A stretch of DNA of 64,000 bases from positions 186,001-250,000 of the forward strand of contig JAGKQI010000051.1 in NCBI GenBank assembly GCA_018806915.1, in the 5' to 3' direction. The position numbers were made by a program, and so were the translations under genes. This stretch comes from Phytophthora colocasiae (lineage: Eukaryota; Oomycota; Peronosporomycetes; Peronosporales; Peronosporaceae). Every line of letters starts with the position of its first letter. Within the stretch, counting starts at the first letter, position 1. This document shows positions 30,828 through 43,141 of the stretch, one piece after another. The notes beneath the pieces are model-generated. The model saw nothing but the letters and a program-made list of their open reading frames with translations. It was not told the origin of the DNA and did no database searches.

Positions 30828-31527
30828 GGAGGAAGCTACCCCACCGAGCATGCTCGGCAATCGCGGATGCTTCATGGCATTCACATAGAACGGTGTATGC
30901 GCAGTCGAGGCATGCACCGATTTGATGATGGCAAACTCTGCCATCGGCAAGCGCTCGCTCCAATGCGGGAACGAGTGAGCATACCTCTTCAACTTCTCGC
31001 CCAGTACGCGGTTGACACATTCGGTCTGTCCGTCCGTCTGCGGATGATCCGTAGTCGACTGTGAACCAAGAAGTGTAAACACTTCTTGCCAGAACCGCGC
31101 TGTGAAGCGTGGATCACGGTCCGACACAATGTCGAGCGGCATGCCATGGTGTTTGAACACCATGTAAACAAACAGTCGCGCAGTCTGCGCGGCTGTAACA
31201 GTAGCCGGGACGGCAGCAAGATGAACCATCTTGCTGAATCTGTCCGCAAAGACAACGATGCCTGTCCTCTGCTTGCTGTCAGGCGGAATACCGAAGTCAA
31301 GCCCATGGACATGGACTGCCAACACTCCGACGGAGTCGGAAGTGATTGAAGAGGAGCCTGCAAGAACTGCGCAGGCTTCACGCGTTGACAAACCTCGCAA
31401 GCAAGTACGTACTTGCGCACCCACTTGTACTGGTGGTGCCAGTAGAAGTCAAGCGTGAGAAGAGTGTATGTCATCTCACGACCCGAATGCCCTGCCGTAG
31501 GGGCATCGTGATACTCGAACATGATCC
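30828..31527 (-). pseudogene. R1 integrase core
   Basis: Frame 30777-31424 reads DRFSKMVHLAAVPATVTAAQ, DIVSDRDPRFTARFWQEVF and DGQTECVNRVLGEKL. The catalytic Glu of DGQTE is kept, but the following Arg is Cys. The zinc-binding part lies in another frame (31430-31549, CEVCQRVKPAQF). A deletion near 31527 removes the sequence up to the RNase H end. Confidence 0.85.
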
Positions 31528-32440
31528 ACCCGGAAATTGTATTCCGCAAACAAGGACAACCATCTCGCCATACGTTCCGAGCTGTGCGACGACTTAATCG
31601 CCGTCCACAATGATGCGGGATCTGTATAGACCACGAACCCTAAGTAGATACACTCGGAACTTTGTGAGTGAATACTTCATAGCAAGGAGTTCCTTGTCAT
31701 GTACCGGGTAGTACACTCAGCTAGTTTCAGCTGACGCGACTGATAGTAGACCACATGATCACGCCCGTCATGATCGTGTTGCATCAATGCACATCCGACC
31801 ACAAAGTCGGATGCATCGCACACTACGTGGAATGGACGATCTTGGTCCGCCACGGCCAAGATTGACGCTTCAGTCAAGCCCTGCTTGGCTGTACCAAATG
31901 CCTTCTCGCGCTCGGCCGTCCAAATCCACTCAGCTTATTTCTTAAGAAGCTGTGACAACGGGCGAATCTTGCCCGCGTAGTTCTCCACGCACTTGCACAA
32001 GTACGTGGCAAGCCCAAGGAACTGCCTCAGTTCCTTCACATTGGATGGCGTGGGCCATTCATTGATCACTCTGACCTTCTCTGGGTCAGGGCGCACGCCG
32101 TCTTTCCCCACGAGACACCCCAGCACGGGTATCTCGCTCGCCCCGAAGATACACTTCTTCAGGTTCGCATAGAGCTTATGTTTCCTCATACGATCTAGCA
32201 GCTTCCGGAGATGCACCTTGTGCATCTCAATGTCCGTCTTCCCGTTCACAGCCCGGCTGTGGACGAACACGTCGTCGAAGTAGCTCCGTGCGAAGTCGCG
32301 CACCGAGCACAATAGATGCGTCACGCATCTATTGAACATCGCAGGGGTGTTCTAAAGCCCCTGTGGCATGACGAGCCACTACCAAATCATACCGCTTGGC
32401 GTGCTTACCGATGTGAGAGGAATGTCCCTCTCATGCATGA
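31528..32440 (-). pseudogene. R1 RNase H and RT fragments
   Basis: RNase H pieces include VVCDASDFVVGCALMQHD and TTRYMTRNSLL near 31680-31880. RT reads MFNRCVTHLLCSVRDFARSY, YFDDVFVHSRAVNGKTD, and KELRQFLGLATYLCKCVEN in frame 31935-32339. Here the RT-RNase H junction is still in frame, unlike E2. The RT N-terminus is lost by a deletion near 32440. Confidence 0.85.
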
Positions 32441-33400
32441 GGATCTTCGCACTGAGGGAGTCATCACCCTCAGTGATCCCATCGACGACGAGCTGCTTCA
32501 GCTCTTCGGCCTCGCGATCCACTCTCTCAACATCCGAGATAATGCAAAGTTTTCGATGGGTCCATCGTAAAAGTCCCGCGCGAAGCTCTTCCAACTCATC
32601 GTTGGAAGTGCGGTCAATGCTGACGCACCTGTCGGCGGATTCTCCAACCGAATCCTCTGGTACTGTAACTCTGTACCGCTACGTGTCAAGACGTTCAACG
32701 TCTCGACACTCGGTGTCTGCCCTGCAGATATACCCACCTCAGTCCGGGACTGAGACTCGCTCAGCTCCCTGAGCTGGCGCCGCCAAGGTTTACCATGGCG
32801 CCCGGAGCGAATGAAGCACCCGCATCGTCGACTCCCGGAGTCGACGTGCTCTCTCTAGCTTTCAGTTATAGCGAGTGTTCTCTTGTACACGTTTCATCAG
32901 CTCCCGGAGCTGATGCACGATCGCTAGTTCCCAGAACTAGCAGCGACGCGCCAGTGATATCAGCTCCCAGAGCCTTTCGGTTCCCTGAATTTTATTTGCT
33001 TCGATAACCCCCAGAGTTGACGCGACGTCGTCGGCGCGACCCTTGGGGTCTTGAAGTACCGCCAAGGATACCGGTAATACCGGTATTTTACCTTCTCTCA
33101 GGTGAATCGCATTCACCTGACCATCACTCATGTGACAAACATCATTCAGATGTTTATGCGCCAGGTGATTCACATTCACCTGACCATCACTCATGTGACC
33201 GTGACCCTTCGGCTCAGATTTCTGAGTCGACACACATTTTCTCCCGACGACTCCCTGAGTCGCTGGCGGTCACTGCTGCCTCAACTGGGGAATCACATGC
33301 ACCGCCCGGCGCATGTGCAGCACTGGTAGGGCCATCGCTCTCTGTCGCGCAGGTGTTGTTGAAGCGTACGAGCGTACGCTTCTCCCAGTTGATCACCGGG
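32441..33400 (-). pseudogene. R1 linker and start of protease region
   Basis: Homologous to 18520-19770 of E2. It retains SVETLNVLTRSGTELQYQR, the palindromic linker units (for example ATCAGCTCC with GGAGCTGAT at about 32907-32925) and the CACCTGACCATCACTCATG repeats. Beta homology stops abruptly at 33400 after GTTGATCACCGG. Confidence 0.8.
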
Positions 33401-33472
33401 GCAGAACAACTAGCAATGGATTGAGCATTCCCCATTTTTCGCTTTTCGCAGTCCGGATTCTTGCTGCTCGCG

Positions 33473-33953
33473 CAGGGGGCTGTGTAGGAGTGTACCACAC
33501 AGAGGAAGTTTAGCTGACTCGCAGAGTTTCGCTTGCAAGTCAAAAGCCTTCGGTTCTATACGCAACGGGGCTGCGTAGGTATGCACCGCACAGAGGAAGT
33601 TTAGTTGACTCGAAGAGCCTCGCTTGCAAGGCGCTGGCCTTCGGTTCAATACAAGAACCAAGTAGTCCACTAACGGGACTCACAGTATCCCTATAATAGA
33701 GGACTAACACTAACTATGTAAAATGCAAATTGACTTTTATCGCACTAATCCTAAATGTAACGGATTTAGTGTCTAGCATACTAAATCCTAATCAAAAATG
33801 CAATGTGTGGCTCTTAGCCAACTGCCCTCACATGGGTACATGTGACGTGTGAAAGACAACGTGTCACAGACAGATCTGTGCCGTGTGTCCTTGCCGGTGT
33901 CCACCACACCAATTGTATCAAGGCGCTCAGCGCCGTGTAAACCCGTTACAGTT
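33473..33953. repeat. Delta-family LTR, one partial and one nearly complete copy
   Basis: Positions 33473-33555 match the first part of the delta LTR (GGGGGCTGTGTAGGAG, GAGGAAGTTTAGCTGACTCG). At about 33556 the LTR begins again (CGCAACGGGGCTGCGTAGG) and continues to GTAAACCCGTTACA at 33953. This tandem arrangement suggests an LTR inserted into, or recombined with, another LTR. Hairpins such as CACAGATCTGTG-like and TAGTGTCTAGCATACTA-like units are present. Confidence 0.7.
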
Positions 33954-34294
33954 CTGATTACAAACAGGCTTTCGGCTGCAGCCGCTACACACTGGCTTGT
34001 CCTCTTCGTGGCCATTGTCGTCTGGACTCCGGCGATTAATTGTAGTTGATTAAGGATCATCAGCTTGGACAGCACGTTGCTCACTAGCAAGATCTTCGTG
34101 TTCAGAACAGTGTGTTGTATCAGGAGTGATGACTCGGTCTTTTGTCACTAGTACTTCACGTTTTGGAAGTCGCACTTGAGGTCGGGAGCTCAACGCGTTT
34201 TGGCTCAATTTGGTACTTGGGTTCAACTTCATGTACATTTCGTGAATATGTACCTATTTCCCGTAAGCCCCTTTCGGAAAAGTATTAGCCTGCT

Positions 34295-35504
34295 CTACAA
34301 AACAGATTTTAATTGCATTTGTGAATATGTCACGGATTGGAAGAATAGCCACGGGTTGGTAGACGCGGGGTTCGACAATGATTTCATTGCAATATTCAGC
34401 TGGGGATACATCTGTTGGCAAAAAGAGCCACACTCCCGGATCAGTTGTGATAAATCTGGAGCTTCACCTCCTGCTAATTTTGACTCCTTTTCGGACCTTT
34501 TCTGATGTAACTTGGGCTCGTCACATTGAGTCCCATCGACACTCGAGAAATCTATCACTTTTGCGGGTGTATGCTTGGACACACGCATGCAGCAAAGTCG
34601 TAGACCGAGCGATAAACCAGTTTTGTATTCTATAGCCCGTCTGAACAGTCGAAATAGCTTCTCCTGAAGTGGGTTGTCATCTTTCGAGTTATCCTCCACT
34701 TGGCTTCTCTTAATGCGAGTTACTTTGAGCGTATTTGCTTCAGGAGGGTAAATTTGTGAGATGTAAATTCGGAGGTGCTATTATTTTCAAGATCCAAACC
34801 CAAGTTGTCGGTAAACCTTCTGTGGTTCATCATTTTTCGTTTTTGTTTCAACGCACTCAGCAACTTCAGGATATCTGCTTGGGCAGCGCTATTACAATGT
34901 AAATATGCCTCAGCTTCGTCGACTCGCAGAGGGATCATGTTGTAGATGCCTCCCCACGCTCGATTAGCCTGCACCCAAATTACCCCAGGTCTGTATTGTT
35001 GCTGTACACTTCCAGCAGGTATATAGCTAGCAAGAATTGGATTGAGAAACTCCTGAGGTGAATTTTGTATTATTCCACGGGAAAGGACAGCAGCACGGTA
35101 CAAATGAATAATAACCAAAACCACAAATTGAGAATTGCGGCCGAACTTTGCTCCAACTTGAAGATTGTGCTACGATAAACTCAAACAAAGTCAGCTCATT
35201 CCAGATTGCCACCGTATTCAAGACAAACTCACCTGCAAAATATAATGTATAAAATCCAAAGACCGACTTGAATAGAAACAACTCGATCCAGTAGGTTGCG
35301 CAGTTTTGAATGAATTGCTTCACGCTGGCTGGTGGATACAATCCGAGCTGTTTCCGCGCCTTTGTGATAGTTGCTGTTTTCAACGAAAATGTCACCGCGA
35401 CGAATTTGCACAAGGTCGCTCGCCACACTGCTTTCCCACTCAAACATCACACTAAAATCATCAGGACATATTTTACCAACATAGGTGAACAGTGTTACCA
35501 CCAT
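34295..35504 (-). CDS. Hypothetical gene in pieces, unknown
   Basis: Consecutive minus-strand frames 35229-35504, 35027-35443, 34720-35124 and 34295-34699 look protein-like but I recognise no family. The first contains SVMFEWESSVASDLVQIRRG; the third starts hydrophobic (VVLVIIHLYRAAVLSRGI) and continues with GVIWVQANRAWGGIYNMIPL. At 35233 the minus strand has a good splice donor, CAG-GTGAGT, with an ATCGTAG acceptor about 63 nt on, but the phases do not give a clean join. It is either a degenerate spliced gene or transposon debris. Base composition is more AT-rich than the retroelements around it. Confidence 0.25.
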
Positions 35505-35569
35505 TTCAGGCGGGCATAAATTTCTCTCATCTCATAAATTGCTCCCGATAGACGCTTCACCAACCACTT

Positions 35570-37228
35570 TGACGCGAAGTCGGTGAAACTTTGGTCGTGG
35601 AGCAGGGGGTATAGTGAACCCTAGTTATACGACTACTGAAAAGGGGTTTTCAGAGCCGTACAACGGTAGGTTGGCGTGTGGTACCTTGCGGTATCCTCGT
35701 GGGTTCGTTGTCTTCGGAAATATGACCCTCGCCGGAGTCTGAGAATGTATTGTGAAGAGAAGTTGGAGTTCCATTGGAGTCTGGTGTCGGTATTCAGGAA
35801 ATTCTTCCAGGAGCGTTCGGGAGTCGGAATCTCTGGAAACCAAGTTGATCTCCAAGAAGTCGGCGGTCGAAAAGATATTAATATACCAGAGAAAAGTCTG
35901 GTATCGGTGTCTGAATATTACAAATCCAGAACCAATACACCTGACTTTCAGAGATATACAACCAATATACAGAGTTCGGGAATATACGAATGTGTACAGC
36001 CGTTCTTATTCTTTCTAGGCCCTTGAACGGTGGGCTAATACCCCAGGTCAACTAGGGACTTGTTACCAGACACCTGGTCTGTCTGGTATCCCTTTCACGT
36101 TCGCGCACCACCCTCTAATATAGAGGGAAAATATAAATCAATACAATCGGCTATATACAACAGTCTACCTTGCACTCTGAAAACGACTGTCTAGTTTCCA
36201 GAGCCTGTCCAAACGAGCAATATGAAATGGGCTACCGCTAGAGACAAAACAAACGACCCAACTAGGATATGGAATAGGCGGTCCTTTCAGGTCGCTACGT
36301 TACCTGATCTCCGCCTAAGGGGACTGAATGTGGTGGAGATCACACGGCGTACGTCCTTGAAGCAGTGGTTTGAATACCTCTCAAGCGGACTTGTGCAGTA
36401 GCAAGCAATTGAACTCTGTTTATCGTTTATCTTCCTCATAACTATCATATCTTTCTGGTATCTCTCTTCTGCTTGTCATCTTTTGCGTCCTTTCAGCAGT
36501 CAGTCTTCATATGTCAGGTATACTTGGCTCTTGTATGTATAAGATGTCTTGACTTGATCTCAGTATGCAGTTTGTGCAGCCGATCTCGATGGGTTAACAG
36601 GTAGAGACGTCATTACGGGGGATGTGCAGGTCAGTAATCACTTGAATGCGTGACTTGAACTTGGGTTCACTTGGTTTCAGTATGGCCTTGGATCTTCGGT
36701 GGTTTCAGAGTCTGGTATCCTGGTTTTCAGAGTCTTGGTCACTCAGAGTTAGAGATACCAGAGTTTTGAGTGAGAAACCAGAGTACGGAGCACTAATGCT
36801 TCAACGTACATGAAGATCTTGAGGGTGGCGCGGGTGCGCGGCGTCCGGCGCGCGATACTTGGTCTCTGCGGGTATATATTGTGAATCCTTGAACCATCCA
36901 TCGTCGCGCTGGACGGTAACGGGATGAGGTCTCTCAGAGATACGTTCTTCTGAGAGACTTTCCGCCAGAACTTAGGCACTCATCGTCGGGGAAAGTCCGG
37001 TGACCAGACAGAGTGCATTTGACCTTCAGAGTTGTGCACACTCTGAAGTACACTTCTGGTCTTTTGGGCCCCTTTACAGTCAGGCGAAGGTTTATCCACA
37101 ATCTTCCACAGATGTCGCACGGGTGTGGCCGCGTCCCACAAACTCCCTCTCCGAAACCAAAATATAACCAGGTACATCACTGGGTAACAGCAGCATGACG
37201 CTAGAAAATCTAAAGTTGCATCATGTCA
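35570..37228 (-). repeat. Solo LTR of the alpha family (S1)
   Basis: 1659 bp, TGACGCGAAG to CATCATGTCA, flanked by the 4-bp duplication ACTT (35566-35569 and 37229-37232). No internal sequence remains, so it arose by LTR-LTR recombination. It is nearly identical to LTR B up to about 36990. The last 240 bp diverge clearly. Confidence 0.95.
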
Positions 37229-39312
37229 ACTTTCTCTTGTCGCAATTACTATTTTTCGTCATTCTTTGGATTACGTGGAAGACTCGTCTGTTGAAGCCAC
37301 ACCTTCTGAAACGCTTCGTTGTCTAGACAGGCACGATCCACCATAACTGATCCACTGACGGAAAGAGAAGAAGGCGAAACTGAGGGTCAACGTGCTTGCT
37401 CTTTTCAATGAAGTTTGCCGCTCGAGACAGTAGTGAGTAGTACCGCTTTTTTCGCGACGCGTAACATTGCCCACAGCTCCCGAAACGCCTTTAGCTGTCA
37501 ACTTTCCGTTATTTACTAGATCATACAGCACCATCGAGATTCCCGACTTTAGTATTTACGGAAAAGCTAAAAGCACTTCTTTCGACGACGCTAAGTATCT
37601 ATCGTCGACTGTAGTAAAACATGTTTTAGTCGTACCCCGACAACTTTACCTTGCGTTTTAAAGTATAGTCTGGTGATCAAAGTGGTAAACGATCCGCTAT
37701 ATGTACCACTTTACTTGTGGAGTACAAGAACATCCTTCTATAACACAAATGGGTTCCCTAGAGCCTGCTATAATCTCCGGAGGTCACGTAAAGGTTGGCA
37801 CCGCGACCCACTGGGGCAAACGAACTCCTCATTGGTTTTCCGGAAGGGATAGCAGCGATGGAAACTTGCGTTGAGCAATAGCAGTGTAACCAGCTCGGAG
37901 TACACAGATTCGCTTTTATACTCTACGTAATCAACTTTTGAAACTCTGGGGTCAGGAGCGGAGTGGAACGGGCGCCGCCCTGCGGGTGGCAGAGGCATCC
38001 GGACAAGCCGTTTCAGTACCCTAACTAGCGCACATTTCCGGATAATCACTTGGTTTTTTTGAATACAATAACGAGGACCAATTCAGACGTCGAAATATCC
38101 AAAATCTAAATGCAATCTGGACAAAGAATCCAGATGCAAATGCCCTATCACACAGTAGTCAATTCAAATAAGGGGTCAAATACAAACAGCCTCACAAACG
38201 CAGTTGTAATACGAAATGTGAAACCGGATTCCGGAGAATATGAAATAGAAAAATCCCTTCCAGATACACCGCCGGATCACTTACCCAACTTGGTCTCGAA
38301 CCTTTTGTGCAGAGTCCCGCGGCGATAAACGCGGCCGTACACTGTCTCAGCTTTCTCTAAGCCCTATGACAAGATGCTGGCCCGCAGTGCTTTGCAGTGT
38401 CTTCCCGGAAACCCTTCCAGAAGACCGCTTGCGCCCTTGGTGGCAAATTGAATGCTCTGTTATTTAAATGTAAGATGTTTCTCCTAAAGATTCTGCTAAC
38501 ATCTTGCTTTCACTATAGGAAATGCACACTCATCAGGAGGCGCGTGTCTCCGACGTGGTACACCGAAGAATTCCGAACAGATCTTGGTCTGTTGTCTTCG
38601 TCGGTCGGGTTCACTTGGCTTGAGCATAATTGGAACCTCAAGTCCACACTAGGTACAAAGCAGGCAGGGTCGGAATTCCCTGGGTCATCTGGATACCCGA
38701 ACACTGAAATCTGGACGCCATGACCTCATCACTGGAAGGGAACATCAGGAATACACTTTGTCCCCAAATGGCCAGCAGGATTCCTGAGTTACTGGTCCAA
38801 GCCGACTTGGAATCTGGATTCCTGAAGTATGCGTCGGTGATTCACTTGAACATTTTATGCACAACAGTTTTCCGATCCAAATGCTGTCTGGCATCCGGAA
38901 GTCCTGTAAGGAGTTGCGAAAAGCTTTCACAGCCCAGTCCCAGGCACCCAGATTGCCAGCCAATCATCACCAGAATATTGGGTGACTCTGGGAGACGGCT
39001 TCCCGATAGATAAGTTTAATCCATAGCTTCACAAAACCAAGAAATGAATACTACAATCAACTCCAATATGCAAATCCTTCGTTTCACCTATTGTGAATTT
39101 GAGATCAAAACATTTGAGGTGCTCTCTTTATTAAATATCAGCGTAGACCGCGTTGTAATAGACTTAAGGACACAGGAGGAGCGGACGAGAATTTGTTAGT
39201 TGGTAGGAATCCCTAAAATAAGCAGTTGCATTTCTACTGAGGTAAACACACCAAGGGAAAAACCTCTTAATCCTAGATCCAAATCCCGTTGACCTTTATT
39301 CATTTACAATTT
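37229..39312. other. No recognisable gene
   Basis: Short ORFs only, none with a recognisable domain, on both strands. A GTAAGA...CTAAC...CACTATAG stretch at 38469-38518 looks like a small intron but no open frame crosses it. The region may be decayed transposon or intergenic host sequence. Confidence 0.45.
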
Positions 39313-39625
39313 TCGCAGCGGGGCTGCGGTTGCTTAGCGTCATTAGAAGACGCACAACTCAGAGAGTCACTAGTTAGAACTATACCTTGACAAGGATTTA
39401 TAGGGTCTACACTAAGGCCACTACTTATAACAACTTTAGTTACCGAGACTGATCTGTATTGCATTTCTTATTTGTCCTAAACCTAAATGAAACAAATTTA
39501 GTATCTAGGATACTAAATTCTAATCTAAATGCAACGTGTTAGTGTTGTTCCGGGTAATTACCAAACGGTAAAAATTTACCGGGTAAATTGTCTACCCGTG
39601 GGTTGTAACCCGGTTACCCGGGACG
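39313..39625. repeat. Diverged delta-like LTR fragment
   Basis: It begins CGCAGCGGGGCTGCGG and shares blocks with the delta LTR: CCTAAATGAAAC and ACTAAATTCTAATC. The end is rich in palindromes: AATTTAGTATC-TAGG-ATACTAAATT, GGGTA-AATTGTC-TACCC and GGGTTGTAACCC. It probably belongs to a sister family. Confidence 0.6.
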
Positions 39626-39733
39626 CAACCACGAAGCTTTCATATCTTTCACGTTGAATTTCCTTTCCCCCAAACGACATTCAAACGTATAGCACACTTC
39701 TGAACAGAGCTTAAGCTTCAGCCGATTAGGGCC

Positions 39734-40970
39734 ATGGGCAAAAAGCATGGCATTTGGGACCATTTCATTCATGTTGTCCCGGCCCAGAAAGGAATAAAGC
39801 AGCATCTAGACGTTAAGTTCAGGTACTGCAAACACCAGCCTGAAAGAGCAGCCATGCATGACACTGTCGACGGATGGTTGGTCGAACACAAACCACTAGG
39901 TCATCAATTGCATGCTTGCGTCGCCAGACATGCCTGTCGTTTGGAAGTCAATAACTACCGGAGAAGAAGAACACTCAGTATCAAGGATGTGATTAATGAA
40001 GTTGTGGCCGCAATAGGAGCTCCTGGAACTATTTGCTCCGTCGTCACTGACAACGCAAAGAATATGCTGATGGCATGGACGGAGTTAAAAAAACGCGGCC
40101 CTAAATTATCTGCACGGGGTGTGGGGCTCACAGCTTTAACTTGGTGATGAAGGATGTGCTGAAGATAAACCGCATAGCAGCTGTGCAGGATGATGCCAAG
40201 CACGTCGCAAAGTTTATTCGCGTTAGACATGGTCTACTGAATCGATTTCGTACCAAGCAGGGGGGATGACTGTTCAGCAGGTGAGAAGCGGCTTGCGCTG
40301 AGTCTTCCTATTCCTACCCGTTGGTATACGGTCGAAAGTGTGCTCGCAGTGTTTTCAGAAACCAGTACATCATTCGATCCATGTTCGACGACTGGACGTT
40401 CAAAACCGCTACAACGCGAAGAAAACAAGACCTAAGTTGGAGCGAGCGCAATCGATTGTGGTAGGCCAGAACAAGTGGAATAAGCGTAAGCGTGTCGTGG
40501 ATATCCTTTCTCTAATCAACGAGCGTTTGGCACTTTGCGAAACGGACAAGACTTACATTTCATCAATCTACAACGAGTTTGTGAAGTTGAAAGATCTGGA
40601 TGTGTATCACAGCCCACTTGCGAATGCGACTGCTGACGACCGAGTCAAGTACGATGAGATACAGAGTGAAGTTATTCAGTTGATCGAAGGCAGACTCAAT
40701 TTTCTTGTTACTGCTTCCGTGAGGTCCGCCTACTTCTTGGATCAAACTACAGACATCTCGAAGTTTGCAGCAGGTACGGCACAAGCCAAAGGTGATTTGG
40801 ATATTGCAGTGAGCGACATCGTTACCATGGCAAAGGCGATAACAAAGGACCCTACAATTTTGAAAAAATACGAAGGAGAAGTTGAAAAGTGGTCTCGCCT
40901 CCGGCACTATTGGCAGCGTATCAACACGGCACCAACATAGTTTCCGTGTTCTCTGTCTAGCTACTGGATG
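39734..40970 (+). pseudogene. hAT transposase pseudogene
   Basis: The N-terminus resembles a BED finger (GKKHGIWDHFIHVV, KFRYCKHQPE). A jump then leads to catalytic-domain sequence: ICSVVTDNAKNMLMAW, and in other frames NLVMKDVLKINRIAAVQDDA and LSLPIPTRWYTVESVL. The following frame, 40338-40940, has the helical insertion (SLINERLALCETDKTYIS, GRLNFLVTASVRSAYFLDQT). The C-terminal dimerisation region is missing. Two or more frameshifts and a deletion between the finger and the catalytic part make it non-functional. No terminal repeats were found by eye. Confidence 0.8.
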
Positions 40971-40994
40971 ATGCACGGCAACCAAAAGATTCCC

Positions 40995-41051
40995 TGTGCC
41001 ACGCCATTATGTACCTACATAAATGTATCCATGTGTGTCACACACCAAACC
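40995..41051. repeat. Dispersed repeat, also at 46094-46151
   Basis: About 55 bp (GCCATTATGTAC, AATGTATCCATGTGTGTCAC) recur with few changes at 46094-46151. Both copies sit at the edge of transposon remnants. The element they belong to is not identified. Confidence 0.6.
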
Positions 41052-41417
41052 ACAAAATGCGGTACACGGTCTACTCGACGCTATCACCCGGTTTAGCACC
41101 ACACTCCCCGTATGGGTTGTAGAGCGGGTCAAACAACACTCGAACATAGTTCCGCACGGCGACATTTCTTTAGGGAGGTCTGGCAACACTTCCTTTCAAA
41201 TATCTTCTCCTCTCATTACAGTGCGCGCCAAGTTCTTAACACCCACGCTTTTGCTAATATCTCGCTCAATCTTGCGAGCTCTGCCATGTTGTTTAGATAT
41301 GTTATTCTCCTAGTAGAAACACGCGTGAGGGTTGTTTTAACGTCCCACAAAGAGCATTTTAAGAGGTAGCTACCATACAAGTGACCACACTTGCGAGCAC
41401 GACCATTATATGAACAC
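41052..41417. other. No recognisable gene
   Basis: Short ORFs only. The frame around 41216-41437 on the minus strand shows no domain. No repeats noted. Confidence 0.4.
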
Positions 41418-42395
41418 TCATCGACTATACAAAACACAAGTCAATTGCAACGAAATGATAGTTTCATTAGTAGTCGATTCGGTTACCAAGTTTCTGGATG
41501 CACTTCTGGCAGACGACTCAATCGATTCCCATGCCTCGTACATCATCGCCGTAGTCAGCTCACTTACACTCGAAAACGGTTTGCCGTTGACGTAGACTCG
41601 ATGGCTCATGATCGACCAAGGGTTTTTGATCGGGTTAAGATCGGGAGACCTTGCTGGTCACGGCAACACGCGAACACCACGTAAACCTTGGATCAATGGA
41701 TTGATGCACCGTCTTCCTGATAGGTGAAGTCAGTAGGTGAGCAAAGGGCAACAGAAACTCGGACACAGTATGAATGTAGTCGTCCGAGTTCTGCTTGCCC
41801 ACTAGCACCGCCAGCTTTGTGTTGCCGGAGGCGCTAAATCTCGCCCACATCATCACCGATCCACCTCCCGCTTGCCGGCGCTTTGTTTACCTTGGTGAGC
41901 GCCGGACATCGCGCCAGTAGTTTTTGAATTCATCCAGCCCTTCAAGATTTCATGTCTTCTCGTCCGAGAAGATGATGGCCTCCCAGTACCGGACGGGATC
42001 TTTATTAAGGACCATATCCCAGGCCCACGCCTCTTTTGCTCTCTTGTCCTCGGCCGACAGGGGCAGCGTGTTGTCCATCTTAGAATATACTAGCCGGTCG
42101 ACACCCGAAAGCACACGTTGAATCGCGCGAACCGATGTCGACAACTTTAGCTCCAGCTGAAGCTGCTTAGCCGAGATGTGCCCCTTGGTGGTCGTGGGTA
42201 CGAGCAGCCGCAGCTCACGATCCGACAAGGAGGTGGCTGGGCCGGGTTTCATGTGCAGCTTCAGCGGGACGAACAGAACTCGGTGCACAGCATGCAGAAA
42301 GCGCTTAACGTGGCGGGCGACTTAGCGCTGACTGTGTCCCGCCTCGTATAATCCTTGAACGCGGTCTTGTTCGATGTCAGTTAGTGGAAGTCCTC
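41418..42395 (-). pseudogene. Tc1/mariner transposase pseudogene
   Basis: In order on the minus strand: an N-terminal HTH (LPLTDIEQDRVQGLYEAGHS), a second HTH (SLSDRELRLLVPTTTKGH, AIQRVLSGVDRLVYSKM), the first catalytic block (RYWEAIIFSDEKT), then GGGSVMMWARFSASGNTKLA, YIHTVSEFLLPFAHLL and RVYVNGKPFSSVSELTTAM. The blocks are spread over three frames and the second catalytic Asp block is poorly kept. Its upstream end abuts the truncated beta relic R2 at about 42396. It differs from the Tc1/mariner element at 3593-4568. Confidence 0.85.
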
Positions 42396-43141
42396 TCACG
42401 TCGGCGGATTCTCCAACCGCATCATCTGGTACTGTAACCCAGTACCAGTACGTGTCAAGACGTTCAACGTCTCGACACTCGGTGTCTGCTCTGCAGACAC
42501 ACCCTCCACAGTCACGGACTGGGACTCGCAAAGCTCCCTGAGCTTGCGCCGCGAAGGTCTGCCATGGAGCTCAGCTCCAGGCGCTCCACGTCCAAGGCAT
42601 CTCACCTTGGACGGGACTTTATCGCAATCGTCAGCGGATTCCTTCCGCTGACTCGCACATTCAAGCACTGCTTGTGTGCCGCTCATCGCGTGCAGCACCG
42701 CTGCACGTGAGCACGCAGGTTTTTCTGGTGCTGGGCGTTTGCAACCGCCAGCACCTCCTGCCGCGCAGTCGGTTCTCAGAACCACTGCGTCTCCATCCGC
42801 TACAACGGATGAAGCAACTGCATCGTCGACTCCCGGAGTCGACGTGCTCTCGCTAGCTTCCAGCGCTAGCGAGTGTTCGCTTATACACGTATCATCAGCT
42901 CCCGGGGCTGATGAACGATCGCTTGTTCCCGGAACTAGCAGCGAAGCGCCAGTGGCGTCAGCTCCCAGCTGACGCACGTCTTTCGGTTCCCCGACTTTTA
43001 TTTTCTTCGTCAACTCCCAGAGTTGACGCGACGTCGTTGGCGCGACCCAACTCCAAGGATACCGGTAATACCGGTATAATACCTTCTCTCAGGTGAATCG
43101 CATTCACCTGGCCATCACTCATGTGACCGCGACCCTTCAGC
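42396..43141 (-). pseudogene. R2 linker region with palindromic units
   Basis: Frame 42396-43013 matches the E2 linker (STPGVDDAVASS, SVETLNVLTRTGTGLQYQ). The palindromic units recur, for example GTCGACTCC with GGAGTCGAC near 42827-42843. It ends where the Tc1/mariner remnant begins. Confidence 0.8.

Larger units (their letters stand above)
4835..33400 (-). mobile_element. Beta-family Ty3/Gypsy relic R1 (interrupted)
   Basis: Sequence homologous to the complete beta copy E2 runs from an LTR piece at 4835 through the antisense-ORF region (to 6305), then resumes at 28910 and ends in the protease region near 33400. The gap is exactly the alpha element E1. Joining both sides recreates beta sequence with a TTAC overlap, so R1 is older than E1. 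R1 also hosts a delta LTR at about 5189-5567 and a piggyBac element at 29312-30823. It has lost its gag end, about 340 bp between integrase and RNase H near 31527, and the RT N-terminus near 32440. The native orientation is minus. Confidence 0.88.

Noticed and set aside
38469..38518. Small intron with GTAAGA, CTAAC and TATAG
   Set aside because: Joining the flanks gives a stop at once in the open frame, and no protein-like exon is seen on either side.
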